Shown one piece after another: positions 10,412 to 21,128 of a DNA stretch of 64,000 nucleotides. This stretch comes from Ariolimax columbianus (lineage: Eukaryota; Mollusca; Gastropoda; Stylommatophora; Arionidae). The stretch lies in assembly GCA_036924085.1 (NCBI GenBank), contig JAVGWX010000025.1:26279488-26343487 (forward strand), given 5' to 3'. Each line of letters begins with the position of its first letter. Positions within the stretch are counted from its first letter, which is position 1. The position numbers and the translations under genes were made by a program. The notes beneath the pieces are model-generated. The model worked only from the letters and a program-made list of their open reading frames with translations. It searched no databases and was not told the DNA's origin.

Positions 10412-11220
10412 GGGATTGCGGCTTACAAGGGTTCGGCCGTAATCCCCCACATGGTAGCCTCGCGCCATTGGCTTATCAGCCTGGTACGTGAACCAAAGTG
10501 TCTGCGGCTCCTCTCGATATGAGCTGGTTTTCCGTAGCAACGCCCTGTCATTAGTAGGGTAAAACTGACCTGTCTTCAGATGATCTATTTCCAGCACCCG
10601 TTCACTATTTGGCCAGACGAATTTATTGAGGGCTTTTGTTTGTCAATGACCAGGTATTTGAAATCTGCGGTTTCTGCGGAGTTAAACACGATTTCCGTAG
10701 CGTTCTTTCATTAGAGTGTTAAAGAGCTGACTTGTCTTCCGTGAGTCTAATACCAGCGTACGTTCATTATTAGACCCAACCGTAGTGCTCTTGATTTTCC
10801 AGTCGTTCTACAGTATTGGCGTGTTCAGTCAAATTAAGCCGCAGGTTCCACTCCTGGGGGTGCCCTTCCGTCAATTCCTTTAGCGAGGCAATCGAGTTAC
10901 TTAGAGGGTAGCCCCAGATTTTCGAGGGTCTAATTCCAGCACATGTTCACTATTAGACCCCACGAAGGTGCTCTCTTTTTGACAGTCATTCTACAGCATT
11001 GGCGTGTTAAGTTAATTTAGGCCTCAGGCTCCACTCCTGATAGTGCTCTTCCGTCAATTCCTTTGTCAGATCACTCGATGCAAACAACCGAGCCACAGAG
11101 GGCATAACCCCAGATTTCTGAGGGTCTAAATCCAGCACCAGTTCCATATTAGACCCCAGAAAAGTGGTCTCGGCATGTCAATCATTTCAGTGTTGGCCGT
11201 GTTGAGTCAAATTAAGCCGC

Positions 11221-11268
<48 letters not shown>

Positions 11269-11337
11269 ATTTGCAACCATACTTCCCCCGGAACCCAAAC
11301 ACTTTGGTTTCCCGGAAGCTGCCCGCAGAGTCATCGC
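10412..11337 (-). pseudogene. Mosaic of 28S and 18S rRNA fragments, partly tandem
   Basis: The minus strand is rRNA sense. At 10412-10610 it matches the 3' region of eukaryotic 28S: landmarks CGAGAGGAGCCGCAG, AAGCCAATGGCGCGAGGCTA, GGGATTACGGCC and TTTTACCCTACTAATGAC. At 11190-11337 it matches the 18S region around GGAATTGACGGAAGGGCACC, AGGAGTGGAGCCTGCGGCTT and GGTTCCGGGGGAAGTATGG nearly perfectly. Between them, diverged copies of a unit of about 180-185 bp alternate a 28S piece (10688-10790, 10910-10970, 11100-11165) with an 18S piece (10829-10885, 11004-11064). This is not a normal rDNA order. Confidence 0.75.
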
Positions 11338-11345
11338 TTTTGGGA

Positions 11346-11770
11346 TTTTCATCCAAGTGTTTCGTCCATTCAGCGTTAAATATATGCTCCTCGTTTTGGT
11401 GTAGAGGGAAAGGAGTACCGTTATTTTTCTTCGTTAATCTTTATTAATCTTAATTTATTATGTCTTGGCCACTCTTCCGAAGTAATTAGAAAGTTATGCA
11501 TTATAACGGTTGCTGTTCTTATAGTTTCTGCAGATACCCACAAGGTTAAGTCATCCACAAAAACACAACTGCGTGTACTCTTTAGGAGAATCTCTGTTAT
11601 GTCGTTTATATACGTGAGGAACAATGTGAATGAGAGGACAGCGCATTGGGTCACTCCTGGTTCTAGAGTCATCGTCTGCTAGTCTGTCCTTGAACTTGGA
11701 CCCTATCGGTTTAGTTAACTAGATAGTCGCTGATCCATTGTGACACTTCCCCATCTACCCAACTTGACTT
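11346..11770 (-). pseudogene. Old LINE-A-like RT fragment, palm motifs
   Basis: Minus strand: WVDGEVSQWISDYLVN, then motif B LEPGVTQCAVLSFTLFLTYI, NDITEILL, motif C with FVDDLTLW (FADD in the intact copy) and KINEEK, in the same order as family A at 50337-53738. Stops occur upstream of 11672 (VN*TDRVQVQG) and the motif B glycine pair is changed. It is about 30% or more diverged, hence older than the copy at 9784. The thumb resumes at 9783. Confidence 0.65.
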
Positions 11771-11794
11771 TCAATCCCTCTTCTCACACATTAT

Positions 11795-12407
11795 CGAACG
11801 ATAATCAGATGGGCTTTAGAACAAACAGAAGACGCACGGATGCAATTGTTACGCCGCGACAATTGATGGAGAAAACAATTAAATAAGGTCAGTAACTGTA
11901 TTGATGCGTTTGTAGATCAAGAAAAGGCTGTTGCTAGCGTCGATATACATCATCTAAGGAAAATATTGGCTCACTATGGACTATCCGATAACCGAATTAA
12001 TATGTGCAAACTTTTTTTGCATTAATGGCCAGTGCTCTTTTCGAATAATAACCGAACTTTCAGCAACATTCCATATCAAATCAGAAGAAGGACAAGAATG
12101 CGTGCTATCCCGTTTGTTATTCATTTTATTTGTAGACCACATTTGTCAAACAGCCAAACCGAATGAGGGTAGCAGCGTTGGCGAATTCTTAAATGAACTT
12201 CGTTTTTTTGACGATCAAGCAAAAGTATCTTCGGAATTAGGATTGCAACAACATATTGATCACTTAATTCAACTGGTAAAGAATTCAGCGGGAAAACCAA
12301 TGCAAAAAAAAACTGAGGTCATGAAAATGTATAGAACAGTCGGAGACATCAATATCGCTACTGAAAAACAGCACATCAAGGAGAGAATTTCAGAGTATAC
12401 AGCATAG
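11795..12407 (+). pseudogene. LINE (family C) RT fragment
   Basis: Plus-strand pieces: NQMGFRTNRRRTDAIVTPRQ and LMEKTIK*, then CIDAFVDQEKAVASVDIHHL (motif A region), KILAHYGLSDNRINMCKLF, SLLF-like LFILFVDHICQTA, and QKKTEVMKMYR. Frameshifts separate the first part from the 143-codon frame at 11976-12407, and the catalytic YADD/FADD box reads FFDDQAK. The frame ends at ISEYTA*, the point where ...EYKYLGS is expected, and a 15-bp array begins there. Confidence 0.65.
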
Positions 12408-12413
12408 AGCGGA

Positions 12414-14940
12414 GGGAGACGGAGTGGAGGGAGACGGAGTGGAGGGAGACGGAGTGGAGGGAGACGGAGTGGAGGGAGACGGAGTGGAGGGAGACGGAGT
12501 GGAGGGAGATGGAGTGGAGGGAGACGGAGTGCAGGTAGATGGAGTGGAGGCAGATGAAGTAGAGGGAAGCAGAGTGCAAGGAGACGGAGTGGATGTAGAT
12601 GGAGTGCAGGGAGACGGAATGGATAGAGTCGAAGTTGAGGGAAACGGAGTGGAGGGAGATAAAGTGGAGGGAAACGGAGTGGAGGGAGATAAAGTGGAGG
12701 GAGACAGAGTGGAGGGAGACAGAGTGGAGAATGACGTAGTGGAGGGAACTGAAGTGGAAGGAGATAGAGTGGAGGGAGATGGAGTGGAGGAAGATGGAGT
12801 GGAGGGAGACGGAGTGCAGGGAGATGGAGTGCAGGAAGACGGAGTTGAGGGAGATTTAGTAGAGGGAGTTGGAGTGTAGGGAGACGGAGTGGAGGGAGAG
12901 GGAGTAGAGGGAGACGGAGTGCAGGGAGACAGAGTGGAGGGAGAGGGAGTGCAGAGAGATGAAGTGGAGAGATATGAAGTTGAGCGAGACTGAGTGGAGG
13001 AAGATGGAGTAGAGGGGATTGTAGTGCAAGGAGACGGAGTGCAGGGAGACGGACTGGAGAGAGATGGAGTGGAGGGAGATGGATTTGAAGGAGATGAAGT
13101 GGGAGAGATGGAGTGGAGGGAGATGAAGTGGAGGAAGACGGCGTGGAGGGAGACGGAGTTTAGGGAGATGGAGTTGAGCGAGATGGAGTCAAGGGAGATG
13201 CAGTGGAAAAAGACGGAGTGGAGGAAGATGGAGTGGAGGGAGATGGAGTCAAGAGAGAGAGAGAGAGAGTGGAGGGAGACGGAGTGGAGGGAGAGGGAGT
13301 GCAGGGAGACGGAGTGGAGGGAGATTAAGTTAAGGGAGACAGAGTGGAGGACGACGGAGTTGAAGGGAGATGGAGTAGATGGAAAAAGAGTGGAGCGTGA
13401 TGCAGTGGAGGGAGACGGAGTGGAAGGAGATGGAGTAGAGGGAGACGGAGTGGGGGGAGACGGAGTGGAGGGAGACGAAGTTGAGGATGATGGAGTGCAG
13501 GGAGACGGATTGGAAGGAGACCGATTGGAGGAAAACAGAGTAGAGGAAGATGGAGTGGAGGGAGACGGAGTAGAGGGAGATGGAATAGAGGGAGATGGAG
13601 TGTAGGGAGACGGAGTGGAGCGAGAGGGAGTAGAGGGAGATTGTAGTGCAGGGAGACAGAGTGGAGGGAGAGGGAGTGCAGCGATATGGTACGGAAGAAG
13701 AAAATGTTCAGAGAGACAAAGTGGAGGGAGGTGAAGTGGAGGGAGATGGATTAGAAAGAGCTGAAGTGGAGGAAGACGGACTGGAGGGAGATGGAGTCGA
13801 GGGAGATGAAGTGAGAGAGATGGAAGTGGAGGGAAACGAGGTGGAGGAAGACGGCGTGGAGGGACATGGAGTCGAGGGAGACGGAGTGCAGCGTGACGGA
13901 GTGGAGGGAGACGGAGTTGAGGGAGATGGAGTTGAGGGAGATGGAGTTGAGGGGGGTGGAGTTGAGGGGGATGGAGTCGAGGGAGATGGAGTGGATGGAG
14001 ATGGAGTGGAGGGAGACGGAGTGGAAGAAGACGGATTGGAGGAAGATGGAGTGGACGGAGACGTAGTGCAGGGAGATGAAGTGCAGGAATAAGGAATAGA
14101 GGAAGATGGAGTGCAGGGAGACAGAGTGGAGGGAGAGGGAGTGCAGGGAGATGGAGTCACGAGAGAGAGAATAAAGAGAGACGGAGTGGAATGAGACAGA
14201 GTGGAGGAAGACGGAGTGGAGGAAGATGGAGTGGAAGGAGACGTAGTGCAGGGAGATGAAGTGCAGGAATAAGGAATAGAGGAAGATGGAGTGCAGGGAG
14301 ACAGAGTGGAGGGAGAGGGAGTGCAGGGAGATGGAGTGGAGGAAGATATAGTGAAGGAAGACAGAGTGGAGGGAGACGGAGTTGACGGAGATTAAGTAAG
14401 GAGGTACAGAGTGGAGGAAGACGGAGTGGAGTGAAATGGAGTCGAGAGAGACGGAGTGGATGGAGACGGAGTAGATGGAAAAAGAGTGGAGCTAGATGCA
14501 GTGGGGGGAGGCGGAGTGGAAGGAGACGGAATGGAGGGAGACGGAGTGGAGGGAGATGGAGTGGAGGGAGATGGAGTGGAGGGAGATGTAGTGAAGGGAG
14601 ACGGAGTGGAGGGAGACGGAGTGGAGGGAGATGGAGTGGAGAGAGATGGAGTGGAGGGAGACGTAGTGGAGGGAGATGGAGTGGAGGGAGACGGAGTGGA
14701 GGGAGATGGAGTGGGGGGAGATGGAGTGGAGGGAGACGGAGTGGAGGGAGACGGAGTGGAGGGAGACGGAGTGGAGGATGATGGAGTGGAGGGAGACGGA
14801 GTGGAGGGAGATGGAGTGGAGGGAGATGGAGTGGAGGGAGATGGAGTGGAGGGAGACGGAGTGGAGGGAGACGGAGTGGAGGATGATGGAGTGGAGGGAG
14901 ATAGAGTGGAGGGAGATGGAGTGGAGGCAGATGGAGTGGT
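12414..14940 (+). repeat. 15-bp purine-rich minisatellite, about 2.5 kb
   Basis: The unit is GGAGTGGAGGGAGAC or its GAT variant, with many point changes. The plus strand is nearly all purine with one or two T/C per unit. Longer duplications sit on top: a block containing AGGAATAAGGAATAGAGGAA occurs at about 14081-14157 and again at 14261-14337, and GGAGTAGATGGAAAAAGAGT at about 13371 and 14470. The cleanest units are at the two edges (12415-12530 and 14520-14930). Gly/Glu/Val/Asp-rich frames and Ser/Thr/Pro-rich reverse frames are artefacts of a 5-codon period. Confidence 0.95.
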
Positions 14941-15607
14941 ATGCAGCGGGGCGGAAGTATTGAAACCGTTATCCATGATCAGTACTGGACCTTTGGTCAG
15001 GAAGGAGCTGGCCAATGACAAGCCCATATCAATCAGTCCATACCCCTACAATCCCAGCTTGACTTTGTGGGGGTGACTTCCGAGGGCATGAACATCCCAA
15101 TCGTCTGCCGGTCCCTTGTGGGCCAAAAAACACCACTGAAATGCAACACTGGTTATCTACAGACCCTGCAGTCTTCTGTGGGATGCTTTATTCAAGTGGT
15201 CAAGTACATAGCTCCCAGAGCGATGTACAGAAACAGTGAACTTTCGAATCCCACACGTATCACAGTGACCCCTGGTCTCATGGGAGGTGAGACCAGAGTG
15301 CCTGGATCATGAGTTGACTCCAGTTGTCTTGACTCATGTCTTGCCACCAGCCCAAGGTAGCTCGGGACCAGAAAGTGACGTCGATGACCAGCGCAGTCAC
15401 TGTCTCCTCATACAGCGAGAGTTGCATCATCAAGACGAAACCGTCTGCTGGAATGGCCCTCGTCGATTGCCTGGGCAACTATTAGGCGGGAATGCAATAC
15501 CAGAATTAAGATAATGCAGATGATACAGTTGTCCTGTTGATGAGCGCTCCTGAGCAGGTAATGATGTTCCTGCCAGTTAAACTACACAGGGAGGAACAAC
15601 ATGTATT
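14941..15607. other. No recognised gene
   Basis: Non-repetitive DNA between two arrays. A short plus-strand phrase ADDTVVLLMSAPEQVM near 15520-15570 recalls the RT motif C region but is too short to call. No other similarity is recognised. Confidence 0.4.
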
Positions 15608-15870
15608 GGGCTTGGGTTGGCTGGGCGTGGCTTTGTTTGGCTAGGCTTGGTTTGGTTTGGCTTGGCTTGGTTTGGTTTGGCTTGGTTTGGCTTGGTTTGG
15701 CTTGGCTTGGTTTGGCTTGGCTTGGTTTGGCTTGGCTTGGCTGGGCTTGGCTTGGTTTGTCTTGGCTTGGCTTGGTTTGGCTTGGAATGGTTTGGCTTGG
15801 CTTAGTTTGGGTTTGTTTGGTTTAGTTTAGTTTGGTTTGGCTTGGCTTGGTTTGGCTTGGCTTGGCTCGG
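15608..15870 (+). repeat. TTGGC/TTGGT pentanucleotide array
   Basis: About 50 five-base units alternate TTGGC and TTGGT irregularly. The array directly abuts repeat R copy 2. The complementary array CCAAG/CCAAA abuts R copy 4 at 54059-54223 on the same relative side. Confidence 0.95.
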
Positions 15871-15874
15871 CTCG

Positions 15875-16213
15875 TTCTCAATCTCCCACTACCAAACCCT
15901 GAAAGGGCTTAATTAGCAGAATGTAGTCCAGAGAACGGAATGTGTTGTGTCGTAGTTTACAGCTTGACTGCGATATTTGCACCTTTCGGTCCAACACATC
16001 CAATTTTAGCAAGCATTTTTTGAGTACCGGGTTAGCATTCCCTCTTCGATCCCTTCTCTTTAGCCAGTCTGCCCTGCTGCAGTCTGTTATCCAGGATCAC
16101 CGCGTGGAGGTGTAGAAGAGTCTTTGCAGTTCTGGTTCGCTGGCCCTGGCACTAGTAGTCAGCTATGGGTCGCTAACCACTGCAGCTCATGCGGTGCTCA
16201 GCATATTGATCCC
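15875..16213 (+). repeat. Dispersed repeat R, copy 2
   Basis: Full-length match to copy 1 with about 10% differences by eye. It begins TTCTCAATCTCCCACTACC and ends GCTCAGCATATTGATCCCC. Confidence 0.85.
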
Positions 16214-16289
16214 CAAAATGTATTTAATAAACACAGTCACGACCAAGACCACGGCGAACACTAGACCTAGCGTTATCCTAGAGTAGAAA

Positions 16290-16480
16290 GCAGTTCAGAT
16301 CGTCACGAGTTTGAATATCTTGGCTCGACTATAAGTAACAACGGAGATTGCCGAGAGGAAATACAGATAAGAACGGTCATTGCACGACATAGTTTTCAAG
16401 TCCCTGGGCAAACTGTTAGAAAATTTGAAAGCTTCGACAACAGAGAACATGTTTACTGTTTACAAATTGTTTCCACGTGC
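16290..16480 (+). pseudogene. LINE RT fragment (YLGSTIS region)
   Basis: Plus strand reads DRHEFEYLGSTISNNGDC, REEIQIRTVIARHSF and, with frame slips, a KFESFDN-like stretch. This is the segment just downstream of the RT palm in family-C-like LINEs, i.e. the part missing after 12407 in the same orientation. It may be the displaced continuation of that element or a separate relic. Confidence 0.5.
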
Positions 16481-17573
16481 ACAAAATCGGTGTGGCACTT
16501 TACACACCAGCAGTTCATTTCCGGTTGAATTATCTTCTCTCAGCCGAGATGTGTCACCGGTCAATAAAATCTAGTTCAAGGTCAGCTCTCATTGTGAGAT
16601 GACGGTATCTTTCTCCATTTGTGAGTAGTGTCGATAGCATGGAGGTCTGTTCACGTGAGTGCAATCGTGGTAGTAGACTGATTGTTTGACGGGCCTGGTG
16701 TAGCAGATTACCAGGCATCTTTCCTTGTGAGAAAGTGGCCAGTTACTTCGGATCATGCGCAGACGACATTATTTATCCAAGTAAGAGCGCTTCATGTCGT
16801 CATCATGTCACTCGTGGATCAAGCTGGAGTAAACTAGATTTAGTCGATACACCTCGTGTCCTAATGAAGTTAACATTCAGTTTAGCTCACACCGTCTCCC
16901 GTTTTCTTTCACTGTATCCTATAGGACCTTTTACGTTTACATTCTCTCTTTCACTCTCTCTCTCTCTCTCACTCTCTCTCTCTCTGGCTCAGTAAAATGT
17001 TCGCTCTCTTCCTCTCTCACGCGTCTCTCTCGCCTCTCTCTGGGTAATTGTATCGTCTTCCGCTCGCTTATACGATTTTGTTTTAGTGTTTTCCGCAAGT
17101 GTTTCTTTCCCCATTTCTTGGACAACAGCTTAATTTTTGTTTCGTCGTCTCACCCCGTTTTCCTTCCTTCAGCGAGACGAACCTTTCGATCCTTATATTG
17201 GAATACTTTGATTAAATGTGGGTCGACTTCAAGACTGGCTTGTCTCATACTGAGGCAATCGAGAAATGACTTGGCCGGCTCAAGCCAGGAAATCATTTTT
17301 AATTTTCATGTCTAGAAACAGTTAAGGATTACAGCAGAAGATCAGCAGAACAAGCCCATAAGATGCATTAGAACATCGTGATCAAGTACACAACAGAGAA
17401 TCGAATATGAAAGCTTGTTACCCAAACATTATTGAACTTACGGATGATGTCAGACACGTCAGCTCTTTACCAATGCCGATAAGGGTAATAGTTTTAATGT
17501 GTAATTTAAATTATTCTACGATGAGGTAAGAAGATAAATCAACATCTCTACACGTATGCTGATAATACATACA
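16481..17573. other. No recognised gene; CT microsatellite
   Basis: A (CT)n tract lies at about 16941-16986. No known family elsewhere in the stretch. Short frames only. Confidence 0.5.
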
Positions 17574-18523
17574 TACACGTCAGTTGACGTCACACGTCAG
17601 ATGACATCACACGAATAAACGTAAATTGACATCACAGGTCAGCTGACATAAAACGAACACGTCAGTTGACAGCACACGAACACGTCCGTTGACATCACAC
17701 GAATACACGTCAGTTGACATCACACAAACACGTCAGTTGACATCACACGTCAGTTGACATCACACGAACACGTCAGTTGACGTCACACGAATACCCGTCG
17801 GTTGACATAACACGAACACGTCAGTTGAAGTCACACGAATACACGTCAGTTGACATCACACGAACACGTCAGTTGACATCACACGAACACGTCAGTTGAC
17901 ATCACACAAATACACTTCAGTTGACATCACACGAATACACGTCAGTTGACATCACACGTCAGTTGACATAACACGTCAGTTGATATCACACGAACACGTC
18001 TGTTGACATCACACGAATACACGTCAGTTGACATCACACGTCAGTTGACATAACACGCAGTTGACATCACACGAACACGTCCGTTGACATTACACGAACA
18101 CGTCCGTTGACATCACACGAATACACGTCAGTTGACATCCCACGTAAGTTGACATCACCCGAATACACGTCAGTTGACATCACACGTCAGTTGACATAAC
18201 ACGTCAGTTGACATCACACGAACACGTCCGTTGACATCACAGGAACACTTCCGTTTACATCACACGAACACGTCCGTTGACATCACACGAACACGTCCGT
18301 TGACATCACACGAATACACGTCAGTTGACATCACACGTCAGTTGACATCACGCGAATACACGTCAATTGACATCACACATCAGTTGACATAACACGTCAG
18401 TTGACATCACACGCCAGTTGACATCACACGAATACACGCTAGTTGACATCACACGAATACACGCTAGTTGACATCACACACACATACATGTCAATTGACA
18501 TCATACGCCATCTGATATCACAT
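17574..18523. repeat. Irregular ACGTCAGTTGACATCACACG minisatellite, about 0.95 kb
   Basis: ACGTCAGTTGACATCACACG recurs with spacers of 0, 2 (AA) or 5-6 bases (AATAC). Unit lengths of about 16, 22 and 26 bp are intermixed. Variants read CCGTTGACATC and CAGTTGACGTC. Edges are decayed. Confidence 0.9.
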
Positions 18524-18899
18524 GCAAAGTTCCCGCTTTTTCGCAGCTAATGCTTGCTTAAGTCCGTTGACAAGCTCTTCGTCGTATCGAAAGATAATTA
18601 AGAATGTTATTTGATCGATGTCGTATCATATTCGTGTCCTCCTGTCATATGTGGCCAACAATACTGTCATCTTCTTCTTTAAAATTTCATTTTCATCTTG
18701 CCTGGCCAGGTTTATTAAGTGATGAAACAGACCTTCCCAGGACCGACTTTCCTGTAGGAAGTTGCCTGCAGGCTCAGTGACTATTTTAGGCCTGTACATC
18801 GAATATTTTCTTGGGTCGGATACTTTCTGATTCTTTCTTTTCTACAAAAAGGTGGACATCACTTTAACACCATTGGTGGTTAGTAGTCTCCTTCAAAAA
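18524..18899. other. No recognised feature
   Basis: Mixed DNA between two arrays. I see no coding or repeat signature. Confidence 0.45.
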
Positions 18900-19541
18900 T
18901 TGTAAGAATCTAGCTACAAGGGAGGCACCATTTAGATGAGTTGTAAGATTATAGCTACAAGGGAGGCACCATTTAGATGAGTTGTAAGATTATAGCTACA
19001 AGGGATGCACCATTTAGATGAGTTGTAAGAATCTAGCTACAAGGGAGGCACCATTTAGATGAGTTGTAAGATTATAGCTACAAGGGAGGCACCATTTCGA
19101 TGAGTTGTAAGATTATAGCTACAAGGGAGGCACTAGTTGAGTTGTAAGATTATAGCTACAAGGGAGGCACTAGATGAGTTGTAAGATTATAGCTACAAGG
19201 GAGGCACCATTTAGACGAGTTGTAAGATTATAGCTACAATGGAGGCACCATTTAGATGAGTTGTAAGATTATAGCTACGAGGGAGGCACCATTTAGATGA
19301 GTTGTAAGATTATAGCTACAAGGCAGGCACCATTTAGATGAGTTGTACGATTATAGCTACAAGGGAGTCACCATTTAGATGAGTTGTAAGATTATAGCTA
19401 CGAGGGAGGCACCATTTATATGAGTTGTAAGATTATAGCTACAAGGGAGGCACCATTTAGATGAGTTGTAAGATTATAGCTACAAGGGAGGCACTAGATG
19501 AGTTGTAAGATTATAGCTACAAGGGAGGCACTATTTATATG
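18900..19541. repeat. 41-bp minisatellite, about 16 copies
   Basis: The unit is TTGTAAGATTATAGCTACAA plus GGGAGGCACCATTTAGATGAG. Several units carry a 7-8 bp deletion (GGCACTAGATGAG), showing shared ancestry among the short ones. Confidence 0.95.
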
Positions 19542-20147
19542 ATTTTCCTAATCACACGAATATACATGGCCTTAAACTATTCGATCGAATACGAATAGAG
19601 ATACGAATACTGAGCCAACTTTTGATATGCAATGTTGTGCCCACTCTATCACACACAATGTCCTATAATTATAAAGTTGTAAGTATGTGTTAGCGCGATC
19701 GTGTCTATCCAATATACACACCGTGATATTGGCAGCACAAGGCAAAAAGGCAAGAGAGCAATTGGTGGACATTGGAAAAGGAACATGGATACACTTTAAA
19801 TATCCCTGATCCAGTGAGGGATTAACCAAGTTGACGGTAAGTATCCCTACTAGAGCAGCACTGTTGCAGAGGGGTGTTTAGAGACATGAAACATCAACAA
19901 TAAATGAAACTGTACAGAGACGGTTGCTTTGCAAGTGTGGCAGACGGCTCACAATGACTTCTTTAGCCACCTTCGCTCTCATGCGAACAGTGAATGTGAA
20001 CAAAAGTGGTCATCATTGATTTCGATAGACGAACAACAAAATTATAAAGTAATAAACAATAAACATATTACTTTTCAAAGTATTACTTACATGGTTAAAA
20101 AAAATCGCAAATATCTATAAAAAAAATTATTAAACATCATCAACATC
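19542..20147. other. No recognised gene; weak LINE-B 3' trace
   Basis: At about 19930-20040 the plus strand gives CKCGRRL and, in another frame, FSHLRSHANSE followed by a GATTTCGATAGACGAACAAC block. This resembles the finger and 3' end of family-B LINEs, but the frames are broken and the call is weak. The rest is AT-rich and unassigned. Confidence 0.3.
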
Positions 20148-20351
20148 TGGTTGATCAGTCTTAAGACCGGTTGTAAGGTTTGTCTGGGCATGTCACTCCA
20201 TTAAACCCTATCCTCTGGTTTCTCAGTCCTGAGAATGGTTGTAAGATTGTCTGAGCACGTCACTCCATTAAACCCTATCCTTTGGTTGATTAATCCTGAG
20301 AATGGTTGTAAGATTGTCTGAGCACGTCACTCCATTAAACTCTATCCTTTG
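20148..20351 (+). repeat. 68-bp tandem repeat, 3 copies
   Basis: The unit begins TGGTTGATCAGTCTTAAGAC, continues CGGTTGTAAGGTTTGTCTGG and ends CCATTAAACCCTATCCTC. The same family occurs in reverse orientation at 40661-40862. Confidence 0.9.
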
Positions 20352-21128
20352 CAGCTCTCTCCCTTTCCAGGCATACGTGAGGACTTAAATATCTCTGCAT
20401 GCCTGAGATGTGAAGGATAGTCTTCATCACGCCTTCCTTTTTCCTCCTTGATTGTATCTTCTCGTATCTGATGTAACAGGCTGTCATGACTCATAGTGTG
20501 GTCCAGTCAGCTCAATCTTGCTATTTGAATCATTTTCAATTCGTGTCTTTGTGTGCTCGCTTCAGTGAGTACGCTGTTATTGGATCTTCTTTCTGTTGAA
20601 GTAGTGTCGATCATCTGTGCAACATTAAACGATGTCAGTGACTCTGGTATAAACCTTACCCGTGTGTCCCCTGGACTATTGAAATGGTTAACAGCTGGAG
20701 AGACAAAGCTATAGAAGTCTTACTGAGGTTAACATGAAAGTACGGAATTCAAGACTAATCTTTCTAATGTATTTCATATTTCAGCAGTTGCATTCACTTG
20801 CATAGCTCAGGCCATCTCGGACTTGCCATATGACTCGTTAAGCTCAAAAATATATTTTTGGAAGACCAGTTTTGGAAGATGTTACAAGTTACACAGCCGC
20901 GAGTATTATTGCAAGGCGAGATGCCGTGATCATCCATGTAGTCGGGTTTGAGCCTGAATCACAGGTCATGCAGTTTTCATGTATGTCTGTAAGTTGTCGA
21001 CGGGGGATAAGGGAATACCACACACGTTGAAGGATCAGAAGAAATGAATGGGCGTGTCGGAATAATATATTTATAACACGGTCAGACAGAGGGCGGGTGA
21101 AAGGAACGAGGCGTCCAAACGAAAGAAA
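20352..21128. other. No recognised gene
   Basis: A minus-strand stretch near 20360-20540 (MIQIARLS then LDHTMSHDSLLHQIRED) faintly recalls a LINE C-terminus. I do not call it. Otherwise nothing is seen. Confidence 0.35.

Noticed and set aside
10412..11337. Functional rDNA unit
   Set aside because: Fragments are short, in non-native order, repeated and diverged, with the sarcin-ricin motif altered. No 5.8S or spacer is seen.
12424..15076. Several 150-211-codon frames rich in Gly-Val-Glu-Asp (+) or Ser-Thr-Pro (-)
   Set aside because: They follow from a 15-bp unit lacking stops in most frames. They change frame with indels, have no start context or non-repeat domain, and occur on both strands.
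15510..15575. RT motif C (ADDTVVLL)
   Set aside because: Only one short phrase matches; no neighbouring RT block is recognisable.
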